This document shows, one piece after another, positions 44,717 to 52,466 of a stretch of DNA of 64,000 bases (its first letter is position 1; each line of letters starts with the position of its first letter). The stretch spans positions 1 through 64,000 of the forward strand of contig CAZTFC010000006.1 in NCBI GenBank assembly GCA_964612075.1. Direction: 5' to 3'. Position numbers and translations under genes: made by a program. Origin of the DNA: UBA2219 sp964612075 (GTDB taxonomy: Bacteria > Desulfobacterota > Deferrimicrobia > Deferrimicrobiales > Deferrimicrobiaceae). The notes below the pieces were generated by a model, which saw only the letters and a list, made by a program, of their open reading frames with translations, ran no database searches and was not told where the DNA came from.

Positions 44717-45948
44717 CAAATCTCCTTGATAGCCGATACGTTGCACGGCTCGGCGTCTTCGCCTTCGGGGGACGCTTCGGCGTCCCGGCGCGCCAGCGGC
44801 GCGTTTTCGACCGCCGCCGCCAGCCGGTTCACCGCGCCCCGGTTCGCGCCCGGTATCAGGTGCCCGTAGGTGTCCACCGTGATTCCGATGGAGTGATGGC
44901 CGAGTTGATCCCGGACGTACGGGAGGGATTCCCCCGCCGCGATCAGCCAAGAAGCGAACGTGTGGCGCAGGTCGTGGAACCGCATCTGCCGAAGCCCCGC
45001 CTTCTTCAGCGAGAGGGAAAAGGACCGCCGCACGTTCGCGGCGTCAAGTAACGTTCTCTCGGCCGAAGGGAACACCCACTCGTTCAGGGTCTTCCCTTCT
45101 TCAAGGGCTTCGGCCGCGAGCACGCGCCGATGGCTTTTCAGGACCGCCGCCAGGTGGTCGCTCATGTCTATCCGCCGCCCCTTACCGTTCTTCGGCGTCG
45201 ATACATGGCCTTCCCATACGGCGCGCCTCACCTCGATGAACTTCCCGTGCCAATCAACGTCTTCCCATTTCAGGGCGATCAGTTCCCCTTGCCGCATCCC
45301 CGTGAAGAGCGCCGCCGCAAGCAACGGGTAGAACCTCGCGTAATGCTGTTTCGCCGCCGCGAGGAGCACCTTGCCTTCCTCCAGCGTCAACACCTGTATC
45401 TCCTTCTTCCGATCCCCCGCCTTGATGTACCGGCGGGGGCGCTGTGCGGGATTCGCAGAAAGGATGCCGTCCTCGATGGCCATGTTGAAGATGGCCGAAA
45501 GGGTCCGCGCTACTCCCATGACGGAAGCCCTAGCGAGGGTCTTCACGGCGGTCCCGTCTTCTGCCTTCTTCATCTTCAGCCGCCCCGTCTCCATCGCCCC
45601 GGCGCAGAAGGTTCGGATGTCCTCGCGGGTGATGCCGTCCAGCGGCTTTTCCCCGAAGGCAGGGAGCAACCTCTTGTCCAACAGGGTCCGCGCTCCGCGC
45701 TGGCTGGATGCCTTCAGGTTGGTACAGACATGGCCCTTGTACCATTTCTCGGCGTAATCCTTGAACGTCGGCACCTCCGGGGCATCCATGTTGAGCGCGC
45801 CGCTGGCCAACCTTTCATCGACCTTCCGGGCGACGGCTTTCGCGGCATCCTTTGAGCCGACGCGAACATACTTTCGCTTCTTCTTATGGCAGATGACGAC
45901 CCACCATATCCCCGAGCCTTTCACCTTCTCGCGGACCAGTGCGCCCAT
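44716..45948 (-). CDS. int: Tyrosine site-specific integrase
   Basis: 410 residues. N-terminal arm-binding/core-binding region (about 1-170), then the catalytic domain: Arg in LFTGMRQGELIALKWEDVDW, HDLRHTFASWL (His-x-x-Arg), LGHHSIGITVDTYGHL with the nucleophile Tyr. All catalytic residues are present. Its stop codon overlaps the att repeat at the tRNA end, the usual layout for tRNA-integrating elements. It probably catalyses integration and, with an excision factor, excision. Confidence 0.95.
   Translation of the reverse strand: MGALVREKVKGSGIWWVVICHKKKRKYVRVGSKDAAKAVARKVDERLASGALNMDAPEVPTFKDYAEKWYKGHVCTNLKASSQRGARTLLDKRLLPAFGEKPLDGITREDIRTFCAGAMETGRLKMKKAEDGTAVKTLARASVMGVARTLSAIFNMAIEDGILSANPAQRPRRYIKAGDRKKEIQVLTLEEGKVLLAAAKQHYARFYPLLAAALFTGMRQGELIALKWEDVDWHGKFIEVRRAVWEGHVSTPKNGKGRRIDMSDHLAAVLKSHRRVLAAEALEEGKTLNEWVFPSAERTLLDAANVRRSFSLSLKKAGLRQMRFHDLRHTFASWLIAAGESLPYVRDQLGHHSIGITVDTYGHLIPGANRGAVNRLAAAVENAPLARRDAEASPEGEDAEPCNVSAIKEI
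44787..44806 (+). repeat. 20-bp terminal repeat copy 1
   Basis: GGCGCGCCAGCGGCGCGTTT, 70 bases inside the left att and within the integrase gene. The identical sequence in the same orientation is at 58878-58897 near the right att. Possibly an integrase arm-type site. Confidence 0.6.
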
Positions 45949-45951
45949 GCT

Positions 45952-46131
45952 TTACGCCTCCTTTCCCGTGAACCGCGACAGACCCTTCGGCTTCGGCTTC
46001 GTGTACGCGTCGATCTGCTGGCAGAGCCAATCCTTGTAAAGCATCCCGTCGTCGATCAGTTGGTGGAAGAGCGCCTTCTTCCGCTTCCGGTCGATCACCG
46101 CGAAGATCGTCGTCTTGTCCCTGTCCCCCAT
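45952..46131 (-). CDS. Small ribbon-helix-helix-like protein
   Basis: 59 residues. After a polar start, KTTIFAVIDRKRKKALFHQL could be an RHH strand, and the helices DDGMLYKDWLCQQIDAYTK would follow, as in Arc/MetJ-type repressors. The match is by pattern only. The ATG at 46131 follows GGAGG by six bases. It ends three bases before the integrase start and begins 25 bases from a 22-bp palindrome, so a regulator or excision factor co-expressed with integrase is likely. Confidence 0.55.
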   Translation of the reverse strand: MGDRDKTTIFAVIDRKRKKALFHQLIDDGMLYKDWLCQQIDAYTKPKPKGLSRFTGKEA

Positions 46132-46155
46132 CACCTGCCTCCTTCTCCCCGTTTT

Positions 46156-46177
46156 TATATCGTCACATGACGATATA
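46156..46177. promoter_or_regulatory. 22-bp palindromic operator between int operon and cargo genes
   Basis: Perfect 10-base arms TATATCGTCA and TGACGATATA around a CA centre, in the divergent region upstream of both the small RHH-like gene and the plus-strand cargo cassette. A repressor here could control both directions. Confidence 0.65.
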
Positions 46178-46316
46178 TAGAAACAATGTTACAATTTCAG
46201 AAATACGGTGGAAAGAGGTTTCTTTACAGGAGGATTAGACCTCGGATGGGCTATTTCCTTTACATCATGGATGGGGTATTACGATATACAGTTGCAAGAA
46301 TGGAGGTAATGGCTCT

Positions 46317-46670
46317 ATGGGATGGTATGAGGCACTCAAAGATGCCGTCAGCGCGGCCGACAAGATCAGAAACGCCGAACTCAATCAAAAACTGGTCGAT
46401 CTTCAAATGGAATGCATAAAACTTGCGGAGGACAATGTACACCTTCGGCAAGAACTGCTCGACATCCGCGAGAAACAACAAATACGCGAGAATATGGAAC
46501 ATCGTGACAATGTGTATTGGCGACCTTTAGGGGAAGAAAAGTTTGAAGGTCCTTTTTGCCCAAAATGTTTCGACGGGAGTAACAGGACCTCACGTATGGG
46601 CAAGTATGATGGGTCTCATTGCTGGTGTTGCCCGGTTTGCGACTGTACGGTATCGATGCCCGGCTACTGA
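46317..46670 (+). CDS. Unknown protein with coiled coil and zinc ribbon
   Basis: 117 residues. Residues 5-60 form a charged coiled coil (DKIRNAELNQKLVDLQMECI and following). The C-terminal half has a zinc-ribbon pattern: CPKC near 81 and CWCCPVCDC near 104-112. GGAGG lies ten bases before the ATG. It is more AT-rich than the host genes. No family is recognised with certainty. It is the first gene of the plus-strand cargo cassette. Confidence 0.65.
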   Translation: MGWYEALKDAVSAADKIRNAELNQKLVDLQMECIKLAEDNVHLRQELLDIREKQQIRENMEHRDNVYWRPLGEEKFEGPFCPKCFDGSNRTSRMGKYDGSHCWCCPVCDCTVSMPGY

Positions 46671-46688
46671 CCCGCAAGGGGGTGGTTA

Positions 46689-47153
46689 ATGAGGGGACGG
46701 CAAGAGGGCGCGGATAAACCGAAGGACACCAGATTTTACCTCTCACAAGTAACCCTCCCTGAAGCATGGGAACAGTTCAAACACGCCTTCGGCCAAACAG
46801 GATGCCTTGTTGTGTTTTTTATTATCTATTGGTTTATAGCAGAATTTGCCTCTTCGTTAATCCCGTGGGAAATATCCAATACGGTTTCGAGCATTCCGAA
46901 TTGGGTCTGGTATGTTGCGCTGGGTATCGCGCTTTGGGCCATGATGGGGGGAGACAAAATCACTATCCCCAAGTTTTCCGTGCGCAGCCTTATCTTTATT
47001 TCCGCGTATGTCGGAGGAATTATCATTTTAGGGAAATATCTACCGAATTGGATTGGAGTCCCAATCTTTATACTCATCTGCTTGCTGGTAACTTTTTACG
47101 AAAAACTCGTTGAGTACGGCAGGACCAAATACGAGATCGAAAACGACCTTTAA
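46689..47153 (+). CDS. Unknown membrane protein, three to four helices
   Basis: 154 residues. Hydrophobic segments: CLVVFFIIYWFIAEFASSLI (about 38-57), NWVWYVALGIALWAMM, SLIFISAYVGGIIILGKYL, and IGVPIFILICLLVTFY. A charged tail (EKLVEYGRTKYEIENDL) follows. No enzymatic motif is seen. It is the second gene of the AT-rich cargo cassette, 18 bases after the zinc-ribbon gene, so the pair may form a soluble-plus-membrane module. Function unknown. Confidence 0.65.
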   Translation: MRGRQEGADKPKDTRFYLSQVTLPEAWEQFKHAFGQTGCLVVFFIIYWFIAEFASSLIPWEISNTVSSIPNWVWYVALGIALWAMMGGDKITIPKFSVRSLIFISAYVGGIIILGKYLPNWIGVPIFILICLLVTFYEKLVEYGRTKYEIENDL

Positions 47154-47205
47154 CCGGGAGTGAGCGCGAACATCCAGCATTGGTGAATCACTAAGGAGTC
47201 CCCCA

Positions 47206-47358
47206 TTGTTCACCGTCCTCACCATCCTCGGCGGAATCTTCGCGCTCCTGACCGTACCGTGGGCCACGATCCTCGGCTTGCTTGGTGTATGGATGCTCGG
47301 ATTTTGGGGTGCGCTGATCGGCGTGCTGATCGGCCTATACGTACAGTTCAAGGATTAG
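47206..47358 (+). CDS. 50-residue membrane microprotein
   Basis: TTG start at 47206 preceded by AAGGAG (47193-47198) with seven-base spacing; stop TAG at 47356-47358. The product is almost wholly hydrophobic: MFTVLTILGGIFALLTVPWA, then ILGLLGVWMLGFWGALIGVL ending YVQFKD, i.e. two membrane helices. It is short, but the ribosome site and length without a stop support it. Holin-like or membrane-effector roles are possible but unproven. Confidence 0.5.
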   Translation: MFTVLTILGGIFALLTVPWATILGLLGVWMLGFWGALIGVLIGLYVQFKD

Positions 47359-47368
47359 ATATAAACCC

Positions 47369-47785
47369 ATGCCGCGACCGAAACACCTCCCAGATTGGAC
47401 ATCAGTAAAAAACGTGGAAGCCGCCCGGAAACTTATGGAAGGCGTTCACCCGCCAGGCGGATTGTTCCCGATATCGGTTGATGACCTACCCGAGAACCTG
47501 AGAAGGATGTACGAAATTACGAGCGCCTACGCCAGCGGTTACGGAGGACCACAATCCGCTGATCCGAATCCGGCGCTTTGCGGCGAGTTCGCAGTAACGC
47601 GGAAGGATGGGGACCTTTCAAAATCTTACTCATACGTTTATGCGATTGCGAAAGACGGCGAAGTTCTATTCACCGGGCCATACATAAATTTTCCACTACA
47701 CCATTCAGCGAGCGGGTCTCCAATCACAGTAGAAGACCTGTTCGGGCACCATCCGATTAAAAAAATACCGAAAGGGGCGAAATGA
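47369..47785 (+). CDS. Unknown cargo protein
   Basis: 138 residues, soluble, starting MPRPKHLPDWTSVKNVEAAR. No signal peptide, membrane segment or known motif. It has a short spacing (10 bases) from the microprotein gene and is followed one base later by the C2H2-like gene, so it sits in one transcript. I do not recognise a family. Confidence 0.55.
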   Translation: MPRPKHLPDWTSVKNVEAARKLMEGVHPPGGLFPISVDDLPENLRRMYEITSAYASGYGGPQSADPNPALCGEFAVTRKDGDLSKSYSYVYAIAKDGEVLFTGPYINFPLHHSASGSPITVEDLFGHHPIKKIPKGAK

Positions 47786-47786
47786 C

Positions 47787-48017
47787 ATGGCGGATAAAAG
47801 CTATTACGAGGGGGTAGGCCACATCGTTCACATTTCGACAGGTGATACGCGCCGTTGTGATCATTGTGAACAAATGATCGGTGGAAGCAATTTTTCTGAT
47901 TCTGTAAACCACTACATCTCCGCCCACAGATATAAACTGCTTCATGTCGGTGCTGAGACAAGCCGTGATGATGACGGCAACCCGTGGCAAATGACGGTCG
48001 CCGTCCTCGGGGCGTAA
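47787..48017 (+). CDS. Small C2H2-finger-like protein
   Basis: 76 residues. CDHCEQMIGGSNFSDSVNHY continues to ISAHRYKLLHVG, giving C-x2-C-x12-H-x4-H, a zinc-finger spacing seen in phage and plasmid proteins. It closes the cargo cassette, 51 bases before the IS21 end. Function unknown; DNA or RNA binding is possible. Confidence 0.55.
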   Translation: MADKSYYEGVGHIVHISTGDTRRCDHCEQMIGGSNFSDSVNHYISAHRYKLLHVGAETSRDDDGNPWQMTVAVLGA

Positions 48018-48060
48018 ACGCAACGTATGTTCACTATTCCAATAGCGAGAAATCAGCCCG

Positions 48061-48068
48061 ATAGTGCT
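48061..48068 (+). repeat. Target site duplication, left copy
   Basis: ATAGTGCT, identical to 50495-50502 on the other side of the IS21 element. Confidence 0.9.
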
Positions 48069-48188
48069 TGTTAACCGGCGTGCAATATTGACCCACTTCG
48101 GGGGGTAATCGGCGTCGAAAATTGACCCACCCCTGGACCTCCTCCATCCTCTGTAGATTCGGCAGGGGAAGGAGAGACAACCAGGGAG

Positions 48189-49703
48189 ATGTTAATCGTG
48201 GAGACCATCAGCAAGATCCGTTTTGCGCACCACCGGGAGGGGAAGTCGATCCGGCAGATCGCCCGGGATTACCGCCTGTCCAAGAACACCGTCAAGAAAA
48301 TCATCCGTAGCGGCGTCACCGAGCTGGTCTACCGTAGGGAGACCCAGCCTCGGCCGAAGCTGGGCGCGTTCGAGGAGCTTCTGTCGCAGCTTCTTCGGAA
48401 GGACCAGCAACTTCCCCGCCGGGAGCAGCGGACGGCCTATCTTCTGTTCGAGGAGTTGCAGCGGGAGGGATTTACCGGCGGCTACGACAGCATCCGCCGG
48501 TACGTTCGGCAGTGGAAGGAGCGGGAGAAGAGCCGCATGGCCAAGGCGTTCATCCCGCTGTCGTTCGCACCCGGCGAGGCATTCCAGTTCGACTGGAGCT
48601 ACGAATACGTGGAGCTGGGCGGCGCCTACACCAAGGTGATGGTGGCGCAGTTCCGGTTGTGTCACAGCCGGATGCCGTTCTGCGTGGCGTACACCCGGGA
48701 GACGCTTGAGATGGTCATGGACGCCCACATCCGGGCCATCGAGTTCTATGGGGGTGTGTGCCGCCGGGGAATCTACGACAACTTGAAGACGGTGGTCGTC
48801 AAGGTGCTCCTGGGCAAGGATCGCACGTTCAACCGGAAGTTCCAGGCGCTGGCGTCGCATTACCTGTTCGAGCCGGTGGCCTGCACTCCGGCGGCGGCGT
48901 GGGAGAAAGGCCAGGTCGAGAACCAGGTCGGCTTCCTCCGAAAGCGCCTCTTCGTTCCCCGCCGCAAGTTCGCCGATCCGGAAGAGATGAACCGGTCCCT
49001 GGCCGATGAGTGTCGCACGCTGGCCGCCGGGCACAAACATCCCGAGTTCCCGGAGAAAACCGTAGCCGAGGTCTTCGATGAGGAGCGCAAGCACCTGCTG
49101 ACTGTTCCGGTGCCGTTCGACGGATATCGGGAGGCGGTGGCCCGGGTCTCCTCCACGTCGCTGGTCCTGTTCGAGCGGAACCGGTACAGCGTGCACGCTT
49201 CGGCCGTTGGAAAAACGGCCACGGTGCGTGTCTATGCCAACCGGCTGGTCCTCGTGGCGGACGACCAGGTGGTCGGCAGCCATCCTCGCCTGTTCGGTCG
49301 GGACAAGACGGCCTACGACCCCTGGCATTACGTCGAGGCCCTTCAATACAAGCCGGGCGCGCTCCGGAACGGCGCTCCCTTCAAGGAGTGGGAGCTTCCG
49401 GAGCCGCTCCAGGCGGTGAGGGCGGCCATGTCCAGCCACTCGGACGGCGACCGGCAGTTCGTCGGCATCCTCTGCGCCGTTCTCACCTACGGGCTCGACG
49501 ATGTAGCCGACGCCTGCGCCGCCGGAATCGCCGCCGGAGCGATCAGCAAGGACGTGATCTTGAGTCTGCTGGCCCGGAAGAACGATGGGGCCCCTGTGGC
49601 CACCTGCGATCTTCCGCCCCAGCTTCCGGTGCTCAGGCTGCCTCCGGTCGCCGACTGCGGCCGGTACGACCGGCTGCTCAGCGGAGGCGCCCTTGCTACG
49701 TGA
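48189..49703 (+). CDS. istA: IS21 transposase
   Basis: 504 residues. The N-terminal helix-turn-helix is EGKSIRQIARDYRLSKNTVKKIIR. The DDE integrase core has Asp in FQFDWSYEYVEL, Asp in GIYDNLKTVVVK and Glu in EKGQVENQVGFLRKR. The C-terminal beta domain contains NRYSVHASAVGKTATVRVYA. A GTG at 48198 is an alternative start with better spacing from GGGAG. It cuts and joins the IS ends with help from IstB. Confidence 0.95.
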   Translation: MLIVETISKIRFAHHREGKSIRQIARDYRLSKNTVKKIIRSGVTELVYRRETQPRPKLGAFEELLSQLLRKDQQLPRREQRTAYLLFEELQREGFTGGYDSIRRYVRQWKEREKSRMAKAFIPLSFAPGEAFQFDWSYEYVELGGAYTKVMVAQFRLCHSRMPFCVAYTRETLEMVMDAHIRAIEFYGGVCRRGIYDNLKTVVVKVLLGKDRTFNRKFQALASHYLFEPVACTPAAAWEKGQVENQVGFLRKRLFVPRRKFADPEEMNRSLADECRTLAAGHKHPEFPEKTVAEVFDEERKHLLTVPVPFDGYREAVARVSSTSLVLFERNRYSVHASAVGKTATVRVYANRLVLVADDQVVGSHPRLFGRDKTAYDPWHYVEALQYKPGALRNGAPFKEWELPEPLQAVRAAMSSHSDGDRQFVGILCAVLTYGLDDVADACAAGIAAGAISKDVILSLLARKNDGAPVATCDLPPQLPVLRLPPVADCGRYDRLLSGGALAT

Positions 49704-50433
49704 CCAGATACTGGAGGCGATGAGCACCTTGCGGCTCCACGGCATGAAAGGCTCCCTGGACGAGGTGCTGGCGGCGGGAATCAAGCAGAAGAAGACCTCG
49801 GAAAAGATCCTGCTGGAACTGCTCTCTGCGGAGTTGGCCGAGCGGCGGGTGCGGAGCATCCGCTACCGCATGGGGCTGGCCAAGTTCCCCACGGGCAAGG
49901 ACCTGGACAGCTTCGACTTTGCCGCCTCGCCCGCCAACGAAGCCCAGATACGGTCGCTCTACGAAGGGCGCTTCCTTGGCGAGAAGAGCAACATCATCTT
50001 CGTCGGCGGGACCGGCACCGGCAAGACCCATCTGGCGGTCGCCATCGCACGGCAGGCCATCCGTGGCGGCATGAGAGGGCGGTTCTACAACCTGCTCGAC
50101 CTGGTCAACCAACTGGAGCAGGAAAAACTGGCCAACCGCGGCGGCAGGATGGCCGAGACCCTGGCCCGCCTCGACTTCGTCGTTCTGGACGAACTGGGTT
50201 ATCTGCCGTTCTCGAAAAACGGCGGCCAGTTGCTGTTCCACCTGATCTCCAAGCTCTATGAGCTAACCTCGCTGCTGATCACGACCAACCTGACCTTCGG
50301 CGAGTGGGCGCAGGTCTTCGGCGACGGCAAGATGACGACGGCGCTTCTGGACCGGGTCACCCATCACTGCGAGATCGTCGAGACGGGGAACGAATCCTGG
50401 AGGATCAAGACCAGGGCAAACGGCAAGAACTGA
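49693..50433 (+). CDS. istB: IS21 helper ATPase
   Basis: 246 residues. DnaC/IstB-type AAA+ ATPase: Walker A FVGGTGTGKTHLA, Walker B FVVLDELGYLPF, sensor LLITTNLTFGEW. It regulates IstA and target choice. TTG start 49693 follows GGAGG by five bases and overlaps the istA end by 11 bases; ATG 49720 is the alternative. Confidence 0.93.
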   Translation: MLRDQILEAMSTLRLHGMKGSLDEVLAAGIKQKKTSEKILLELLSAELAERRVRSIRYRMGLAKFPTGKDLDSFDFAASPANEAQIRSLYEGRFLGEKSNIIFVGGTGTGKTHLAVAIARQAIRGGMRGRFYNLLDLVNQLEQEKLANRGGRMAETLARLDFVVLDELGYLPFSKNGGQLLFHLISKLYELTSLLITTNLTFGEWAQVFGDGKMTTALLDRVTHHCEIVETGNESWRIKTRANGKN

Positions 50434-50471
50434 CCTTCAGGGGTGGGTCAATCTTGGACGCCGATGGCGGG

Positions 50472-51599
50472 TCAATATTGAATGCCGATTGACAATAGTG
50501 CTTCCTTTACCGTCTTGATGAACGCATGCGTATCAAGAAAGTAGTTCGGGTATGCCCTACGGAGGGATGCCAGCGATTCGACGGATACGAGCACCGCATC
50601 CGATCCTGGATGACCGGTAATCGCCTTCTCAACGGCCAGATACTCTTCGGAGGCCTGCTCAAGTTCTCTCGCCTTGAAGCCCCGGATCGTAATCTTGTGT
50701 TCGCCTGGATCGAGATGCAGGAGGTAGTATCGCGCACCCTCCATGCTTGACTGTTCCCAAGTTTTCAATGCCGCGCCGTAGGCTGTCAAGCGGGCTTCAA
50801 CATCCAGCGAACGTGCGTAATGCTTCAGTTCGCGAACCAGTTTCTTGCTGTCATCAGGGGTGTCAGGGACAGGGGGTGTCTTCTCTCTCAGGGCGATGGC
50901 CGTGCCCATGAGTTTGAAGAAGTGAAGCCATTCTTCCTCGCCACGGCTTGATTTCAATGCTTGCTGAATAAACGTTCCTACCGTTTCCACAGCCGTCGCC
51001 CAAGCATGTTGAAGCGGGGAACGTATCTGAACTTCGATCTTCAGCCCGTTGTAGGTCGTGTTCTTGTCGCTGAAGTACCGATAGATCAGATGGATGCCCC
51101 TATACCCTGACCTTTTCGGTTTTTCGATGTAGTTATCTATATGGTCCAGTCTATGTTTCAGGTCGCTTTGAAGATAAAAGTCTGCGACATGCTTAACGGC
51201 GCGCACGTTCTTCACTACGGCGCGACAGCCGCCGATGTCCTGCATCTGCGATAGTTTCATCGTATGAAACCGCCGCAACTTATCTTCGATAGAAGAAAGA
51301 CGTTTGATCCGTTGAGCCACAAGACATTCGGGGTCTGCATGCCTTGCCATCCGTCGCAAGCCCACTTGAAAGGTATTTAGCGGGAAACTGTGCGATGAGC
51401 GCCAATTGTTTATAATCTCCAGCGCCTCGCCAAGGCGGTACCAATCAGGGTCCGGGGCTACGAGGACCAAACCTGCCGCATCCACCTGCGACCGTTTATA
51501 TTCTGGCTTTGCCCATGGCATAGATGGATACGATGATAGATTGCGCGTGCCATCATTCACAAGGCGATTTTCAAAGATCGTCGGCCTTCCGGCCCTCAT
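50472..51599 (-). CDS. RelA/SpoT-domain nucleotidyltransferase (toxSAS-like candidate)
   Basis: 375 residues. A (p)ppGpp-synthetase fold spans about 100-210: SQMQDIGGCRAVV (Asp121), KPKRSGYRGIHLIYRYF and EVQIRSPLQHAWATAVE (Glu189), with both catalytic acids of the family. There is no HD hydrolase, TGS or ACT domain, so it is a small stand-alone synthetase-like enzyme. It may make alarmones or pyrophosphorylate tRNA like toxSAS/CapRel proteins. Start 51599 overlaps the upstream stop as ATGA. The IS21 insertion replaced its last two codons (original end KEALSG) with KEALLSIGIQY. Confidence 0.8.
   Translation of the reverse strand: MRAGRPTIFENRLVNDGTRNLSSYPSMPWAKPEYKRSQVDAAGLVLVAPDPDWYRLGEALEIINNWRSSHSFPLNTFQVGLRRMARHADPECLVAQRIKRLSSIEDKLRRFHTMKLSQMQDIGGCRAVVKNVRAVKHVADFYLQSDLKHRLDHIDNYIEKPKRSGYRGIHLIYRYFSDKNTTYNGLKIEVQIRSPLQHAWATAVETVGTFIQQALKSSRGEEEWLHFFKLMGTAIALREKTPPVPDTPDDSKKLVRELKHYARSLDVEARLTAYGAALKTWEQSSMEGARYYLLHLDPGEHKITIRGFKARELEQASEEYLAVEKAITGHPGSDAVLVSVESLASLRRAYPNYFLDTHAFIKTVKEALLSIGIQY
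50495..50502 (+). repeat. Target site duplication, right copy
   Basis: ATAGTGCT, matching 48061-48068; lies within the 3' end of the RelA/SpoT gene. Confidence 0.9.
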
Positions 51600-51820
51600 C
51601 CCCGCCATAACGCTTTCCGCACCCTTCCCGGATCGAGGTCCAGCACGGAGCACGCCGAGCGGAAGGAGAAGACGTCTTCCCGGTCGTCGTTGAGCCAGCG
51701 ACGCGCATCGTCCGCGTCTCGGCCTTTTCCCCTCTTCGCGTCCGTTACCGCTTGGAGCATCAATTCCGCGAACAATCGCCGGATGCTGTCCTCGTTTCCG
51801 CTAATACGACCGTCGCTCAC
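51596..51820 (-). CDS. Small phage-type protein, unknown
   Basis: 74 residues from GTG 51820 (overlapping the upstream gene stop as GTGA). Acidic/basic mix with DADDARRWLNDDREDVFSFR then SACSVLDLDPGRVRKALWRG, a pattern seen in small phage and ICE proteins of unknown function. It overlaps the RelA/SpoT gene as ATGA, which makes it a candidate antidote or co-factor for that enzyme, though no antitoxin family is recognised. Confidence 0.6.
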   Translation of the reverse strand: MSDGRISGNEDSIRRLFAELMLQAVTDAKRGKGRDADDARRWLNDDREDVFSFRSACSVLDLDPGRVRKALWRG

Positions 51821-52167
51821 CGTTCTCTGCCCCTATCCGGCGGCAGGAATCCCGCCGCTACAAGCCGCTCGGCGAAGTCCTGTTGCATCCGGTGGATGAT
51901 GGCCTGTTCCGGTCCGGTGAAGGAATGCCAGAACATCTCGGCGACGTAGAAATCCATCAGCAACTTGAAGCCAACGCCATTCCCGCATACCTTGTGCGAT
52001 GCCTTCTCCGCGAGGATCTTGACGGACAGTGCCACCTCCCGGCTGTCTTTGGTTCGGTGGTCGCCTCTTGGCATCCATTCCATTCGTGGAGAGAAGGGCC
52101 GGGATTGTGCGTCGAGAGTGCGGGAAGCCCATGCGAGCCACGCGTCGGGGCTGTCCTTCCGGCTCAC
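51817..52167 (-). CDS. Unknown element protein
   Basis: 116 residues from GTG 52167, which shares its G with the stop of the upstream 45-residue gene (TAGTG). Soluble, with LLMDFYVAEMFWHSFTGPEQ and a C-terminal LVAAGFLPPDRGRER. No known motif. It belongs to the chain of overlapping genes leading into the RelA/SpoT gene. Confidence 0.6.
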   Translation of the reverse strand: MSRKDSPDAWLAWASRTLDAQSRPFSPRMEWMPRGDHRTKDSREVALSVKILAEKASHKVCGNGVGFKLLMDFYVAEMFWHSFTGPEQAIIHRMQQDFAERLVAAGFLPPDRGRER

Positions 52168-52304
52168 TATGCGCCGCCCTCCCGCGCCTCCTTCTTCGTG
52201 CTTGGAAAGTGCTCCTCATGCCCCCCTCCCCTTGCCCCCGGCTCGAAAAAGATCGGACCTCCTATGCGGACCTCGGACGCAGGACGGACAAGTTCAGCAG
52301 TCAT
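52167..52304 (-). CDS. 45-residue hypothetical protein
   Basis: ATG 52304 preceded by GAGGG; product begins MTAELVRPASEVRIGGPIFF and ends in a charged tail KKEAREGGA. Supported mainly by the TAGTG overlap with the next gene. No function is visible. The 162 bases upstream (52305-52466) are GC-rich and hold no gene I can support. Confidence 0.4.
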   Translation of the reverse strand: MTAELVRPASEVRIGGPIFFEPGARGGGHEEHFPSTKKEAREGGA

Positions 52305-52466
52305 GCGCGGCCCTCTTTCTGCCCCTCCGCTCCCTCCTTGGGGAAAGGTCGGGGGGACGACCTCACAGGATCGCCCCCCGTCGCGCGCCCACCCCCGCGA
52401 TGATCCCCCCGGCTGGGGATGGGCTTTGAAGGCCCCGCGCGGACCTCGGAGGACGCCGGGGGAAAC

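Larger units (their letters stand above)
48069..50494 (+). mobile_element. IS21-family insertion sequence
   Basis: 2426 bases. Ends begin TGT/ACA: left TGTTAACCGGC, right complement TGTCAATCGGC. Each is followed by CAATATTGACCC and further TTGACCC repeats, the multiple terminal repeats of IS21. Contains istA and istB, both intact, and is flanked by a perfect 8-bp duplication, so the insertion is recent. Confidence 0.95.

Noticed and set aside
46186..46419. 77-codon plus-strand frame before the zinc-ribbon gene
   Set aside because: It overlaps the better supported gene at 46317 in another frame and has no ribosome site at its start.
48069..50494. CRISPR-like array from repeated TTGACCC motifs
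   Set aside because: The repeats are the terminal repeats of IS21; there are no regular spacers. No CRISPR array or cas gene is seen anywhere in the window.
50472..51599. RelA/SpoT gene as a pseudogene broken by IS21
   Set aside because: The insertion lies at the final codons; the reading frame gains a new stop after a few residues and all catalytic motifs remain.
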